A stretch of 64,000 nt of DNA from Armigeres subalbatus. Lineage: Eukaryota > Arthropoda > Insecta > Diptera > Culicidae. Of this stretch, positions 55,640 to 64,000 are shown piece after piece. The position numbers and the translations under genes are program-made. Below the pieces are notes generated by a model. That model saw only the letters and a program-made list of their open reading frames with translations. It ran no database searches and was not told the DNA's origin. The stretch is from assembly GCF_024139115.2 (NCBI RefSeq), contig NC_085141.1, positions 43,025,065 to 43,089,064 on the forward strand, in the 5' to 3' direction. How positions within the stretch are numbered: the first letter of the stretch is position 1; every line of letters begins with the position of its first letter.

Positions 55640-56330
55640 GTAGCCGGCTAGCAGTCGGCGTACTCGGGGGCAGTGTTGGCTAGCGTATAGCTGCCAGCGC
55701 GCATCTTTCTTCTCAGCAACCTTATTCACTCATGAGGACCGTGACAGGTAACATCAACGGCTGTACGGATGGGTAAGAACACAAACAGAAGAAAGGAAAA
55801 CAAATCACTATATTGAATTGAAGACAGCGTGTGAATTTCTTATCCTAAATCAATTATAATTAATACTTAACTACCCTATAACTATTAGTGCTACAATCAA
55901 TCTATTTACAAGCTTAGTACTAGGTAATGATAATGAAATTATGAAAACATGAATTCCTTAACATAATGAACTTAAATCCTAGATTCTTTCCACCAAGTAG
56001 CTGAAACCAACCTAACCCTAATCTACTTATGCTGTAAAGTGCACAATCACGGTATGAAACATGTTAAGTGAATTCCCTTGAACAAATCCAAACTCTATTC
56101 TAATTAGTAGACACGACAGACAGATTTCGACAAGACAGACTACGACTGACAAACTACGAACGATCATAAAGGGGACTAAACGTAAGTTGACTATGTCTAA
56201 ACATCTGATTCATAGAATTATTTATTTGCATAACACTAACAAAAACTGATATGGAATATACAAACATATAGATAAATACTACACTAAAAATTACTACATT
56301 AACACAATTTTTGTACAAATTACCCCTCCC
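55640..56330 (+). other. Probable BEL/Pao 3' region or LTR
   Basis: A TGTTGG start at about 55672 follows a GC-rich block after pol, as an LTR would. Noncoding and AT-rich to 56330. No second LTR is available, so limits are unknown. Confidence 0.35.
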
Positions 56331-56789
56331 CATCAGGAAAATTATAATAGACCGTAAAACAGCACCAAATTCCTGTGTTTTAATACGGCGATTATAATTG
56401 CGGAATTAACCCCTTCAGTCCCGTTGGTACGAAACCAACAGCCACAATATTCTTTGATATACAAAGAATGTTTAGACCAAATTTAAGCATAGTCAGTCAT
56501 AAAAAAAACCCTGTCAATAATAGAACAAAACCTGCCAAAGCCGTCATTCCCCCTATTATGCAATAATGCGATCAATAAATCAAAGCCAATTAAATCTTGC
56601 CTTCCACAACCAGCACAATGTATGAAGGGCTGCGGAACAAAAGATCAAACGAACAAAAATTTGAATGAACAAATTTAAAAAATCTTTAATGCAATCTAGG
56701 ATCTAACGGTTCAGAATCCCTCGTTTGAGTGACATTAAGGTTTTATTTTTTCACTAAAGCTCGTTTTCGTTGCAAGAGGATTATAAGCA

Positions 56790-57860
56790 TCCTTCTACGC
56801 TTCTCGGAAGCCTTTCCAAGAAGCTCGAAGTCCTCCTTTCAAGAGGCTCGGAAGCCTCCTTTCAAGAGGCTCGGAAGCCTCCTTTCAAGAGGCTCGGAAG
56901 CCTGCTTTCAAGAGGCTCGGAACCCTCCTTTCAAGAGGGAAGCCCCTTCAAGAGACTCGGAAGCCTCCTTTCGAGAGGCTCGGAAGCCTCCTTTCAAGAG
57001 GCTCGGAAGCCTCCTTTCAAGAAGCTCAGAAGCCTCCTTTCAAGAGGCTCGGAAGCCTCCTTTCAAGAGGCTCGGAAGCCTCCTTTCAAGAGGCTTGGGA
57101 GCCTCCTTTAAAGAGGCTCGGGAGCCTCCTTTCAAGAGGCTCGGAAGCCTCCTTCCAAGAGGCTCGGAAGCCTCCTTCCAAGAGGCTCGTTAGCCTCCTT
57201 CCAAGAGGCTCGTTAGCCTCCTTCCAAGGGGCTCGTTAGCCTCCTTCCAAGGGGCTCGTTAGCCTCCTTCCAAGGGGCTCGTTAGCCTCCTTCCAAGGGG
57301 CTCGTTAGCCTCCTTCCAAAAAGCTCGGAAGCCTCCTTCCAAGAGGCTCGGAAGCCTCCTTTCATGAGGGCTCGGAAGCCTCCTTTCAAAAGGGCACGAA
57401 AGTCTCCTTTCAAAAGGGCACGAAAGTCTCCTTTCAAAAGGGCTCAAAAGCCTCCTTTCAAAAGGGCTCGAAAGCCTCCTTTCAAAAGGACTCGAAAGTC
57501 TCTTTTCAAAAGGGCTCGAAAGCCTCCTTTCAAAAGGCCTCGAAAGCCTCGTTTTTAAAGGGCTCGAAAGCCTCCTTTCAAAAGGGCTCGAAAGCCTCCT
57601 TTCAAGAGGCTCTGAAGCATCTTTCCAAGAGGCTCCGAAGACTCCTTTCAAGAGGCTCAGAAGCCTCTTTTCAAGAGGTTCGGAATCCTCCTTTCAAGTG
57701 TTTAGGTTTCCTCCTTTCAAGAGGCGCACAAGCGTCCTTTCGAGATGCAAAGGAAGCCTCCTTTTAAGTGGCTCGAAAACCGCCTTCAAGAGGCTCAGAA
57801 GCTTCTTATCAAGAGGTGCGGAAGCCTTTTTTAAAGGGATTCAAAAGGGTAGAGGGTACT
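56790..57860. repeat. 23/24-bp satellite array, about 45 units
   Basis: The unit is CTCGGAAGCCTCCTTTCAAG plus agg (23 bp). Variants occur in blocks: ctttcaagaggctcggaag (56790-57170), cttccaaggggctcgttag (57185-57320), and a 24-bp form ctttcaaaagggctcgaaag (57360-57600), then mixed and decayed units. Each unit has an internal dyad (gcctc...gaggc). Long frames on both strands, with 23-residue and 8-residue peptide periods, follow from the repeat length and are not taken as genes. Confidence 0.92.
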
Positions 57861-57904
57861 TCAATTTTTGCAAAAGTTCGAAGGGGTTCCTCTCAAGCAA
57901 AAGA

Positions 57905-58600
57905 ACCGCTGTCGTAGAGCATTGTCCAGGTCTCGTGTCCGTAGAGGACGAACGGTCTAATGAGCATTTTGTAGATAGTCAATTCGGTACGACGGTGAAC
58001 TCTATTTGATCGTTATGTGTTGCTGAGTACGTATGATTTCCTGCCGCAATGCGTCTCCGAAAATCTCTGCTGGTGTCATGCTGAGGTCATTAGTGAGCTC
58101 AACTACATGAACACTTCAACTACATACTTTGATTTCGTCACCACCTATATAAACTCGTGGTGGGTGGCTAACGTTATCCGCCACTGACCCTCTGCCTATT
58201 ATGTATTTCGTCTTGGACGTGTTGAAGACCAGTCTGATCCGCTTAGCTTCCCTCTTCCGTCTGATAAATGTTTTCTCCATCTTGTCAAATTTTCGTGCCA
58301 TAAGATCATCAGCGAAGCCAAGTAACTGGACGGACTTCGTGAAAATCGTGCCACTCGTGTCAATCCCTGCCTTGCATATTACCCCCTATAAAGCGATGTA
58401 TAACATCAGGCACGAAAGACCTTTACAGGACTCGCGAGCGCACCGTCGCCTTGAACAACCGTATCAGTTTATCCGAAAAACCGTATTCGTGCATTAGCTG
58501 CCATAGCTGAACTCGATCGATTGTGTCACATGCGGTTTTGAAGTCAATTACCTATGTGTGGGCACGTTGTATTCGCAGCGTTTTTGCAATATCTGACGCG
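57905..58600 (-). pseudogene. RTE-like LINE RT scrap
   Basis: Minus-strand pieces match the LINE at 41177-43873: GNHTYS-like and RRRIA blocks, TSKTKYIIGRGS (58195-58215), LGFADD-type residues near 58310, and YDTIDR-like residues near 58510. It is heavily decayed, with several stops and deletions. Confidence 0.7.
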
Positions 58601-58980
58601 GCTTAGGCCACCATATTTTCTTGTCGTTCAGATTCAGTGCTTTTCGAACACTGTAAGTAAATGTGGAGATTGGCCTCATTCGACGCACCGAATCAGCTCT
58701 CTTTTATGCTCTACCATTGCTTTCCTACGGCTAGATCGTATCAATCTGCTTGAATGACTCGGAGCATCGTTAAATGATTGGACTCCATCTCCATCATCCA
58801 TTAAATGATTGGACTCTATCTGGATCGATCTAATAATCTATCGATCTATTAGGACGACAACAGATTCTCCACGCGGTGAGCATTTTTGTTTGGAAGACCT
58901 TCTCTTGCTGCGATGTCATCTCGATTATAGCTTAAAAAAATTGTAATGAAATGTTACGGATTTCAGTAAGCTTACGTTTG
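58601..58980. other. Intron remainder, no gene seen
   Basis: Includes a direct repeat, ttaaatgattggactc, at about 58772 and 58801. Otherwise unremarkable up to the exon 3 acceptor. Confidence 0.4.
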
Positions 58981-58995
58981 GTTCTCTCTTTTTAG

Positions 58996-59633
58996 GCAAG
59001 TGCTTCCGACAGCGTGTGTCATACCTAGTCCATAGGCGAATCCACACCAACACCCAACCGTATAAGTGTACCGCCTGTGACAAAAGCTTTCGCTACAAGG
59101 TGTCCCAACGCACCCACAAATGCCCTGCTCAACCGCCCGGTATGGTAATTCGTCAAACAGGCGATCTTCTACAGAAACTACTCCAATCATCAGCAATCCT
59201 TCCAACGCTTGCCGAAGGGTCACCGCTGCCTGTATTAACTCCACCGCCAGCACCACCACCGTCACTGGAAACTCCCGATCATCAACTGCAGCAGCAGTCA
59301 GATCATGATGAGCTTCATGACATCAAATCAGAGGATGACATCAACCGAACCTTGGACGAGCTTTTGAACGAGTCCTACGATAAGATGGGTATCAGTGAAC
59401 ACCAAACTAGCTATCAAGGGGACCACCAGCACAACCATCCATATGCACAGATCGGCCACCATCAACATCAAACCTCTGCAACGATGGAACCAGGTGCAAG
59501 CGGTTCCGGTGATACTGGGCTAATCGTGCCGCGGATAGAAAATTTGTGCCTGCTGTCTCCCAGTCCAATGGGTTTCGATGGCGAAGCAATGGAAGTGATC
59601 GATTCCATTAAGCTGGATTTGTTGTATAATTAG
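58996..59633 (+). CDS. C2H2 zinc-finger protein, exon 3 (C-terminus)
   Basis: The acceptor is ctctctttttag at 58984-58995. The first residues [17 protein letters not shown] complete the finger begun in exon 2, with correct phase. One more finger, [19 protein letters not shown], ends H-x-C rather than H-x3-H. The rest is a Pro/Gln/His-rich tail with an acidic [18 protein letters not shown], which could act as a transactivation or partner-binding segment (inference). Stop TAG at 59631-59633. The three exons total 2040 bp, exactly 680 codons (679 aa). Confidence 0.87.
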
Positions 59634-59860
59634 AAACTTTATACAAAATTGACCTTATATATATATACCATGTTAAGTGAACATACAAATTTGATACGTT
59701 ATTTAAATCCATCAACTTGCATATTGTATCTAAAACGATACTTTGTACATAAGGGTATCCACGAAAAAGTGGTGGTGCTGGTAGATTTCGGATTTTTTTA
59801 CGTGACTTATTGATAAAATTAATATGCACTTACATGAACTATGTTTGATATAATATTAGT
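59634..59860 (+). other. Probable 3' UTR of the zinc-finger gene
   Basis: AT-rich sequence directly after the stop, with a (TA)n run at about 59657-59668. No canonical AATAAA before the MITE that begins at 59862 was found, so the poly(A) site is unknown. Confidence 0.35.
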
Positions 59861-59861
59861 G

Positions 59862-60480
59862 CTGTCCAATGAGCAGCTCGAAGTTGTTCCTGTCACGCTC
59901 ATGCCCGTTTGTTGACAAAAACCCAGATTAATCCACCTAGCGGTGATGGCGCCTTTCTCGCGTAAAAAGGTAATAAATGTAGCCTTTACGCTTACACCTC
60001 GATGATGTACAAGGCAAAACAGTTACACCGTCTAATGTTATGATAGAAAATTTACACTAGTAGACGACAGATGGCGCTGCCAAAAGTTTCTCGGATTTCC
60101 TATGTTCGAATTTTGACTTTCGGACAATTTAGTACTATGTACATAGTACTATGAAACTGAACGAAGAGCATACTTACGCCTAAATGCGTGCAACACGAGC
60201 ATCTTTATAGTACGATGAAACTCTTAATGGGAAGCCACGGATAAAATATTCATAGATGCAAGGCATTTTTCATAACACATTATTGTTCTATGTGACTATG
60301 TCTCATCACTATTTTAATATTATCTATTTTTTTGCAATTTGCAATTATTATGAAATTCAATAGTGATCAACAGCGTTTTAGTCTCTGTCGGATGCAACTT
60401 GTTGCAAGAAAATCGATTAAGAGTTTCTATGTGAAAATTTGGCTAATGTTTTTTATGGCATTTTGTGCACACACACACGC

Positions 60481-60512
<32 letters not shown>

Positions 60513-60709
60513 GGACAGACAGACATTTGTTCAGCTCATCGAGCTGAGTCGAATGGTATATAACACTATGGGTCTCCGGGAGTTCTATCAAAAGTTCGAT
60601 TTTGGAGTGAAATGATAGCCTTTCGGTACAACTTAGTTGTACGAGAAAGGCAAAAAGAACGAGCAGGACGGGAACAACTTCGAGCTACTTCGAGCTGCTC
60701 ATTGGACAG
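59862..60709. mobile_element. Foldback MITE interrupted by a second MITE
   Basis: The outer arms CTGTCCAATGAGCAGCTCGA (59862 on) and the complement ending cattggacag (60709) form a palindromic MITE. A ~730-bp insert (about 59922-60651) begins cccagattaatccacctagcgg and ends acgagaaaggc. It sits within an A-run of the loop. The insert is a copy of the family at 9194-9775. An uninterrupted copy of the outer MITE lies at 60726-60837. Confidence 0.75.
60467..60514 (+). repeat. (CA)n microsatellite
   Basis: About 48 bp of imperfect CA repeats inside the inserted MITE. Confidence 0.9.
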
Positions 60710-60725
60710 CATATCGTTGTTATCG

Positions 60726-60837
60726 AGCAGTTGAGTAGCTCGACGTTGTTCCTGTCACGCTCATGCCCGTTTGTTGACAAAAAAGAACGAACAGGACGGG
60801 AACAACTTCGAGCTACTTCGAGCTGCTCATTGGACAG
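60726..60837. mobile_element. Foldback MITE, uninterrupted copy
   Basis: It contains cgttgttcctgtcacgctcatgcccgtttgttgacaaaaaa, then the opposite arm with aggacgggaacaacttcgag and cattggacag. It matches the split copy just upstream, so it shows the empty insertion site in the A-run. Confidence 0.75.
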
Positions 60838-61000
60838 CACTATTATGTTTAGCAGAATCTCTACTCAATCTCAATCTGGTGACATATGAAATATGTTTTA
60901 CCTACATACAGGGGTTAGACAAAAAGGTTGAGATAGGTAAAATTATGTCGAAATTCAACTCAGCATAACTTTACGTAGAACAATTCCATTTTGATAAAAC

Positions 61001-62470
61001 CAGGGGTGGCATTGTGCATCTCGATTCGAACGTAATTCTATCGAGTCGAACATGTTTGGCATTACGGGTTTTGATTCGATCTCGAAAACGACTCATCGTT
61101 CGAGTATGCTCGAGGAGGTACAAGAATAACGAGATGTTTTGGCATTATGGAGACTCGATCGCACACTGAAAAACGACTCAAGTCGAATGAAAAACACTCG
61201 TCACCTTTATAGCTTTCGAAAGTTGTTCGAGAGTCATTTCTTGCTGAAAGTTTTTATTTATATTTGTTATTATTTCTCTACGGGAAGAGAATAAATGTTT
61301 CATTGTTATATCTTGAAGGAAAGAATGTCATTAGTATATCTACTTTTATAGTTTCCAGACAATATGCAATTTCTAATTATCCCGAAATCCGCGTAAAAAC
61401 GACTTTAACTTAATTTTTTTTTAATTTTCACGTATTTCTTGACGATTTCGATTAACTGCGTGAAAAATCTATGGGGAAAATCTGCGTGAAAACGTGTATA
61501 TTCCAAAATCTACGTAAAAACAGTTGAGTTAGATAAAGAAAAAACGCGCAAGAGATGACCCAAGTGCATTTAGCTAAAACACATGGAAACATCAAAGTAA
61601 TTTATTTTCGAAGCCTTCTTTGGCTTTAAATTATTTATTTAGCTCAAAATTGGATTTGTGGCATAAACTCGAAAAAACATAAAATTTATAATTTGAGTCG
61701 TAACAATATCTCAATTTACAAAACATATCGTATCGGCATAATGTTGCTCAAGAAATATTGTATAGTCACTGAGCACAATTTGCTTGTTTATAAATTAACT
61801 GCCAATGAATTATTGGCAGTGGCTGATTTTCTACCCGCCGTTGTCAAATCCAGGCGGTACAACCAGCAAAATAGCCAGCAAGAGTTAACCGCCAGAAATT
61901 TGTATGACGAAAGTCATCTAACGCGGGTTTTCTCAAAATAAGAAACTTTTCATGAAAAACTATTTGGTTCCGATTATGTAGGATTCCGATTATCCGCTAC
62001 CATGTCTACCAAATATTTTTTTGATGAAAGTGCTTAATTTTGGGAAATCGAACCTTAGATGCCTTTCGCCATACTGATTTCAGAAAGTTAACTCCTAGTG
62101 TGCCGCTGTAAGCACGCTCAAAGCAGGCGATTCATTCATGCCCTGAAGGATGCCTTTCCATCATCCATCCATCATCTGCATGCTACACGCAGATGAAATT
62201 ACTTTTATTCTCTCTGTTTACTCACATTCGCCATGCGCTGAAGGTTGTCTCTCCAGTGGGCATACTAAACACGGAGACAACTATCTCTCATTCTCTCTGT
62301 TTATTTTATTTGACAGAACATACTCGATTGAGCTAGTACAACACCATTCGAAATCTTGTACTGCGACTGAATGAAGTCGAACGAAATACATAATGCCGCA
62401 TTTTTTTCGAAACGAATACAAAAACGTACGAATCGAGTGATTCGATTCGAGATGCGCAATGCCACCCCAG
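61001..62470. mobile_element. hAT-like non-autonomous element, 1.47 kb
   Basis: The ends CAGGGGTGGCATTGTGCATC and complement CTGGGGTGGCATTGCGCATC are inverted for about 30 bp and carry repeated tcgattcga motifs. CAGGGGTGGCA-type ends suggest hAT. No 8-bp flanking duplication is visible (GATAAAAC versus GACCATCA), so one flank may have been lost. There is no transposase; the interior has gcgtgaaaac/acgtaaaaac repeats near 61450-61530. Confidence 0.7.
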
Positions 62471-62574
62471 GACCATCAGAAGCGGACACTCTTCTAGTAA
62501 ACTATCCCCCTACAAAACCTGAGATTGGTCTTTGGCCACCGGAGATGTTCCAGATTTTCCAAGGTTATGTTCCT

Positions 62575-63165
62575 CTTTGCAGGGTTGCTGTCCGGCATTC
62601 TTGCAACATGTCCTGCCCATCGTACCCTTCCGGCTTTAGCTACCTTCTCGATACTGGGTTCACCGTAGAGTTGGGCGAGCTCGTGGTTCATTCTTCGCCG
62701 CCACACACCGTCTTCTTGCACACCGCCAAAGATGGTCCTAAGCACCCGTCTCTCGAATACTCCGAGTGCTTGCAAGTCCTCCTCGAGCATTGTCCATGTT
62801 TCATGTCCGTAGAGGACAACCGGTCTTATAAGCGTCTTGTACATGACACATTTGGTGCGGTGGCGAATCTTTTTCGACCGCAGTTTCTTCTGGAGCCCGT
62901 AGTAGGCCCGACTTCCACAGATGATGCGCCTTCGTATTACCCGACTAACATTGTTATCAGCCGTTAGCAAGGATCCGAGGTAGACGAATTCCTCGACTAC
63001 CTCGAAGGTATCCCCGTCTATCGTAACACTGCTTCCCAGGCGGGCCCTCTCGCGCTCGGTTCCGCCCACAAGCATGTACTTTGTCTTTGACGCATTCACC
63101 ACCAGTTTAACTTTTGTTGCCTCACGTTTCAGGCGGGTGTACAGTTCTGCCACCTTTGCAAATGT
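62575..63165 (-). pseudogene. RTE-like LINE RT/C-terminal scrap
   Basis: A clean minus-strand frame from 63153 gives MAELYTRLKREATKVKLVV, SKTKYMLVGGTERERARLG, EEFVYLGSLLTADNNVSR, VLRTIFGGVQEDGVWRRRMN and AGHVARMPDSNPAK. It is nearly the same protein as 24865-25435 of the LINE at 22197-25628. It is cut at both ends: the ADD active site and the 3' end are missing. Confidence 0.88.
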
Positions 63166-64000
63166 TCGGCCGGGTGGGGGCCGGTTTTGGCAACATATGG
63201 AATCATGTATATATGGGTGTCAAAATTCATGTGCTCCCAAGACGATGAATATAGTATCTTTATTAAAGATACATTTTGAGAACTGCAAGACTCTTTGGCC
63301 AATTTGTAACTGGTTCCGGGTGTTCTGCGAAAGTGACATTTGTTCAGGGTGTATGGCCAATTCCGCACCGTTTTCACAAAAATGACAATATCTCTGCATA
63401 TACCTAACGGGTTTTCGATCTGCAGCCAGCATTGGACAGCATATTAGTTCTAGTTTTTAGGGAAAGCATGAAACATGATGGCAGTAAACGTCATATAAAA
63501 TGGCAAGCAGAAGAAAAAAAAAGTAATGGGTTATGTTTTAAACATAACCGCGAATAGACATAGGACTTGAATAATCGTAACGTGTTTACATTTAACTTTT
63601 GAATTAATGAGGTTTGATTGGTATAGATATTGGAAACGACAACTTTGATACTAAGTAGAATTATTAGCGATTTGTTTTTTCAAAACTTCAAGAAATAAAA
63701 CCAATAATTAAATACATAATTAGGATTGCTTTGTTTCTAACTATTAAACTCAAGCAAATGTAAGGAATTTATAGATTCTAGAAATTATTTTTGCAATTTC
63801 CGATCATAGCACCTGGTTTACAGTTCGTCTTTGAGTGATAAAACGGCCTACTTTTACATACCAACGAAATAGGTGCTTTAATGACCATTATGCAACTCAA
63901 ATGAGTTGCATAATAGTAGTTTGTGCAACTAGTTGCAAAAAGATGATTTTTTCAGCACGAGTTGTACGTTTATCCAACGAGGTTTGCCGAAACGCTATTT
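63166..64000. other. Noncoding end of window
   Basis: No gene seen. It includes attggacagcatatta at about 63432, echoing the MITE end at 60700, and a short palindrome TTATGCAACTC-AAAT-GAGTTGCATAA at 63888-63913 followed by gtgcaactagttgc. Confidence 0.5.

Larger units (their letters stand above)
52238..56553. mobile_element. TIR pair enclosing a BEL/Pao remnant
   Basis: The left arm GGGGGAAAGACGGCTTCGGC... (52238-52300) and right arm (56500-56553, complement GGGGGAATGACGGCTTTGGC...) are inverted over about 50 bp with few mismatches. Both are flanked by TA. Between them lie BEL/Pao pol (52310-55480), a probable LTR (from about 55672) and AT-rich DNA to about 56500. The simplest reading is a TA-inserting DNA element (noncoding near the right arm, 56320-56553) that was itself invaded by BEL. 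Confidence 0.55.

Noticed and set aside
56729..57651. Repetitive frames such as a 154-residue plus-strand and a 130-residue minus-strand protein
   Set aside because: They are produced by the 23/24-bp satellite; no start context or domain, and frames exist on both strands.
56790..57860. CRISPR-like array
   Set aside because: Eukaryotic context, contiguous repeats with no unique spacers.

Overview
This window looks like nuclear DNA from a mosquito, most likely a culicine of the Aedes type. The reasons are three intron-containing, insect-like host genes, very dense and nested transposable elements, and transposon families typical of culicines: Juan/jockey-like, RTE-like and R1/LOA-like LINEs, Ty1/copia, Ty3/gypsy errantivirus-like and BEL/Pao elements, a tRNA-derived SINE and many MITEs. 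Species cannot be fixed from sequence alone.

Three host genes can be supported. (1) A plus-strand gene at 13573-15530 encodes the C-terminal part of an RNF168/RNF169-like ubiquitin ligase. It has three exons here; the RING exon is not in the window. (2) A minus-strand gene at 38096-34774 is a complete three-exon CCDC39 orthologue of 960 aa, a coiled-coil ruler of ciliary axonemes. (3) A plus-strand C2H2 zinc-finger gene at 50201-59633 has three exons and encodes 679 aa. Its 7.3-kb second intron splits a finger and is packed with transposons.

Layout. 1-1731: LINE fragments. 1738-8785: a plus-strand copia remnant carrying a 3.7-kb pogo/Tigger-like element at a TA site, a decayed gypsy-like element that itself holds a SINE, and a short MITE. 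8800-9760: hairpin DNA and a mosquito MITE holding a hAT-type MITE. 9760-12350: decayed R1/LOA-like LINE, minus strand. 12390-13215: five ~165-bp repeats. 13573-16355: RNF168-like gene. 16509-17062: MITE and LINE scrap. 17360-27182: a nearly complete, fairly young errantivirus-like element with 250-bp LTRs, env and a 4-bp target duplication. It was inserted into a copia element (minus) and is itself broken by an almost full-length RTE-like LINE with a 12-bp target duplication. 28090-31030: palindromic DNA, a TIR element full of simple repeats, and a LINE 5' piece. 32347-33573: a hAT MITE and an inverted repeat. 34774-38233: CCDC39. 38900-44118: copia fragment, iterated motifs and a LINE inserted into a GTGAGAA minisatellite. 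44120-49552: R1-like ORF1 and a Juan-like LINE split by a 1.2-kb TIR element. 50201-59633: zinc-finger gene, with BEL/Pao, MITEs, a 23/24-bp satellite and LINE pieces in its intron. 59862-63913: nested MITEs, a 1.5-kb hAT-like element and an RTE scrap.

The host genes show no functional link to one another. I found no convincing new biochemical system. The unusual content is structural: precisely datable nests of insertions, LINEs of different coding type that share a 5' module, a 23/24-bp satellite open in both strands, and foldback elements. All transposon coding regions carry stops, frameshifts or truncations.
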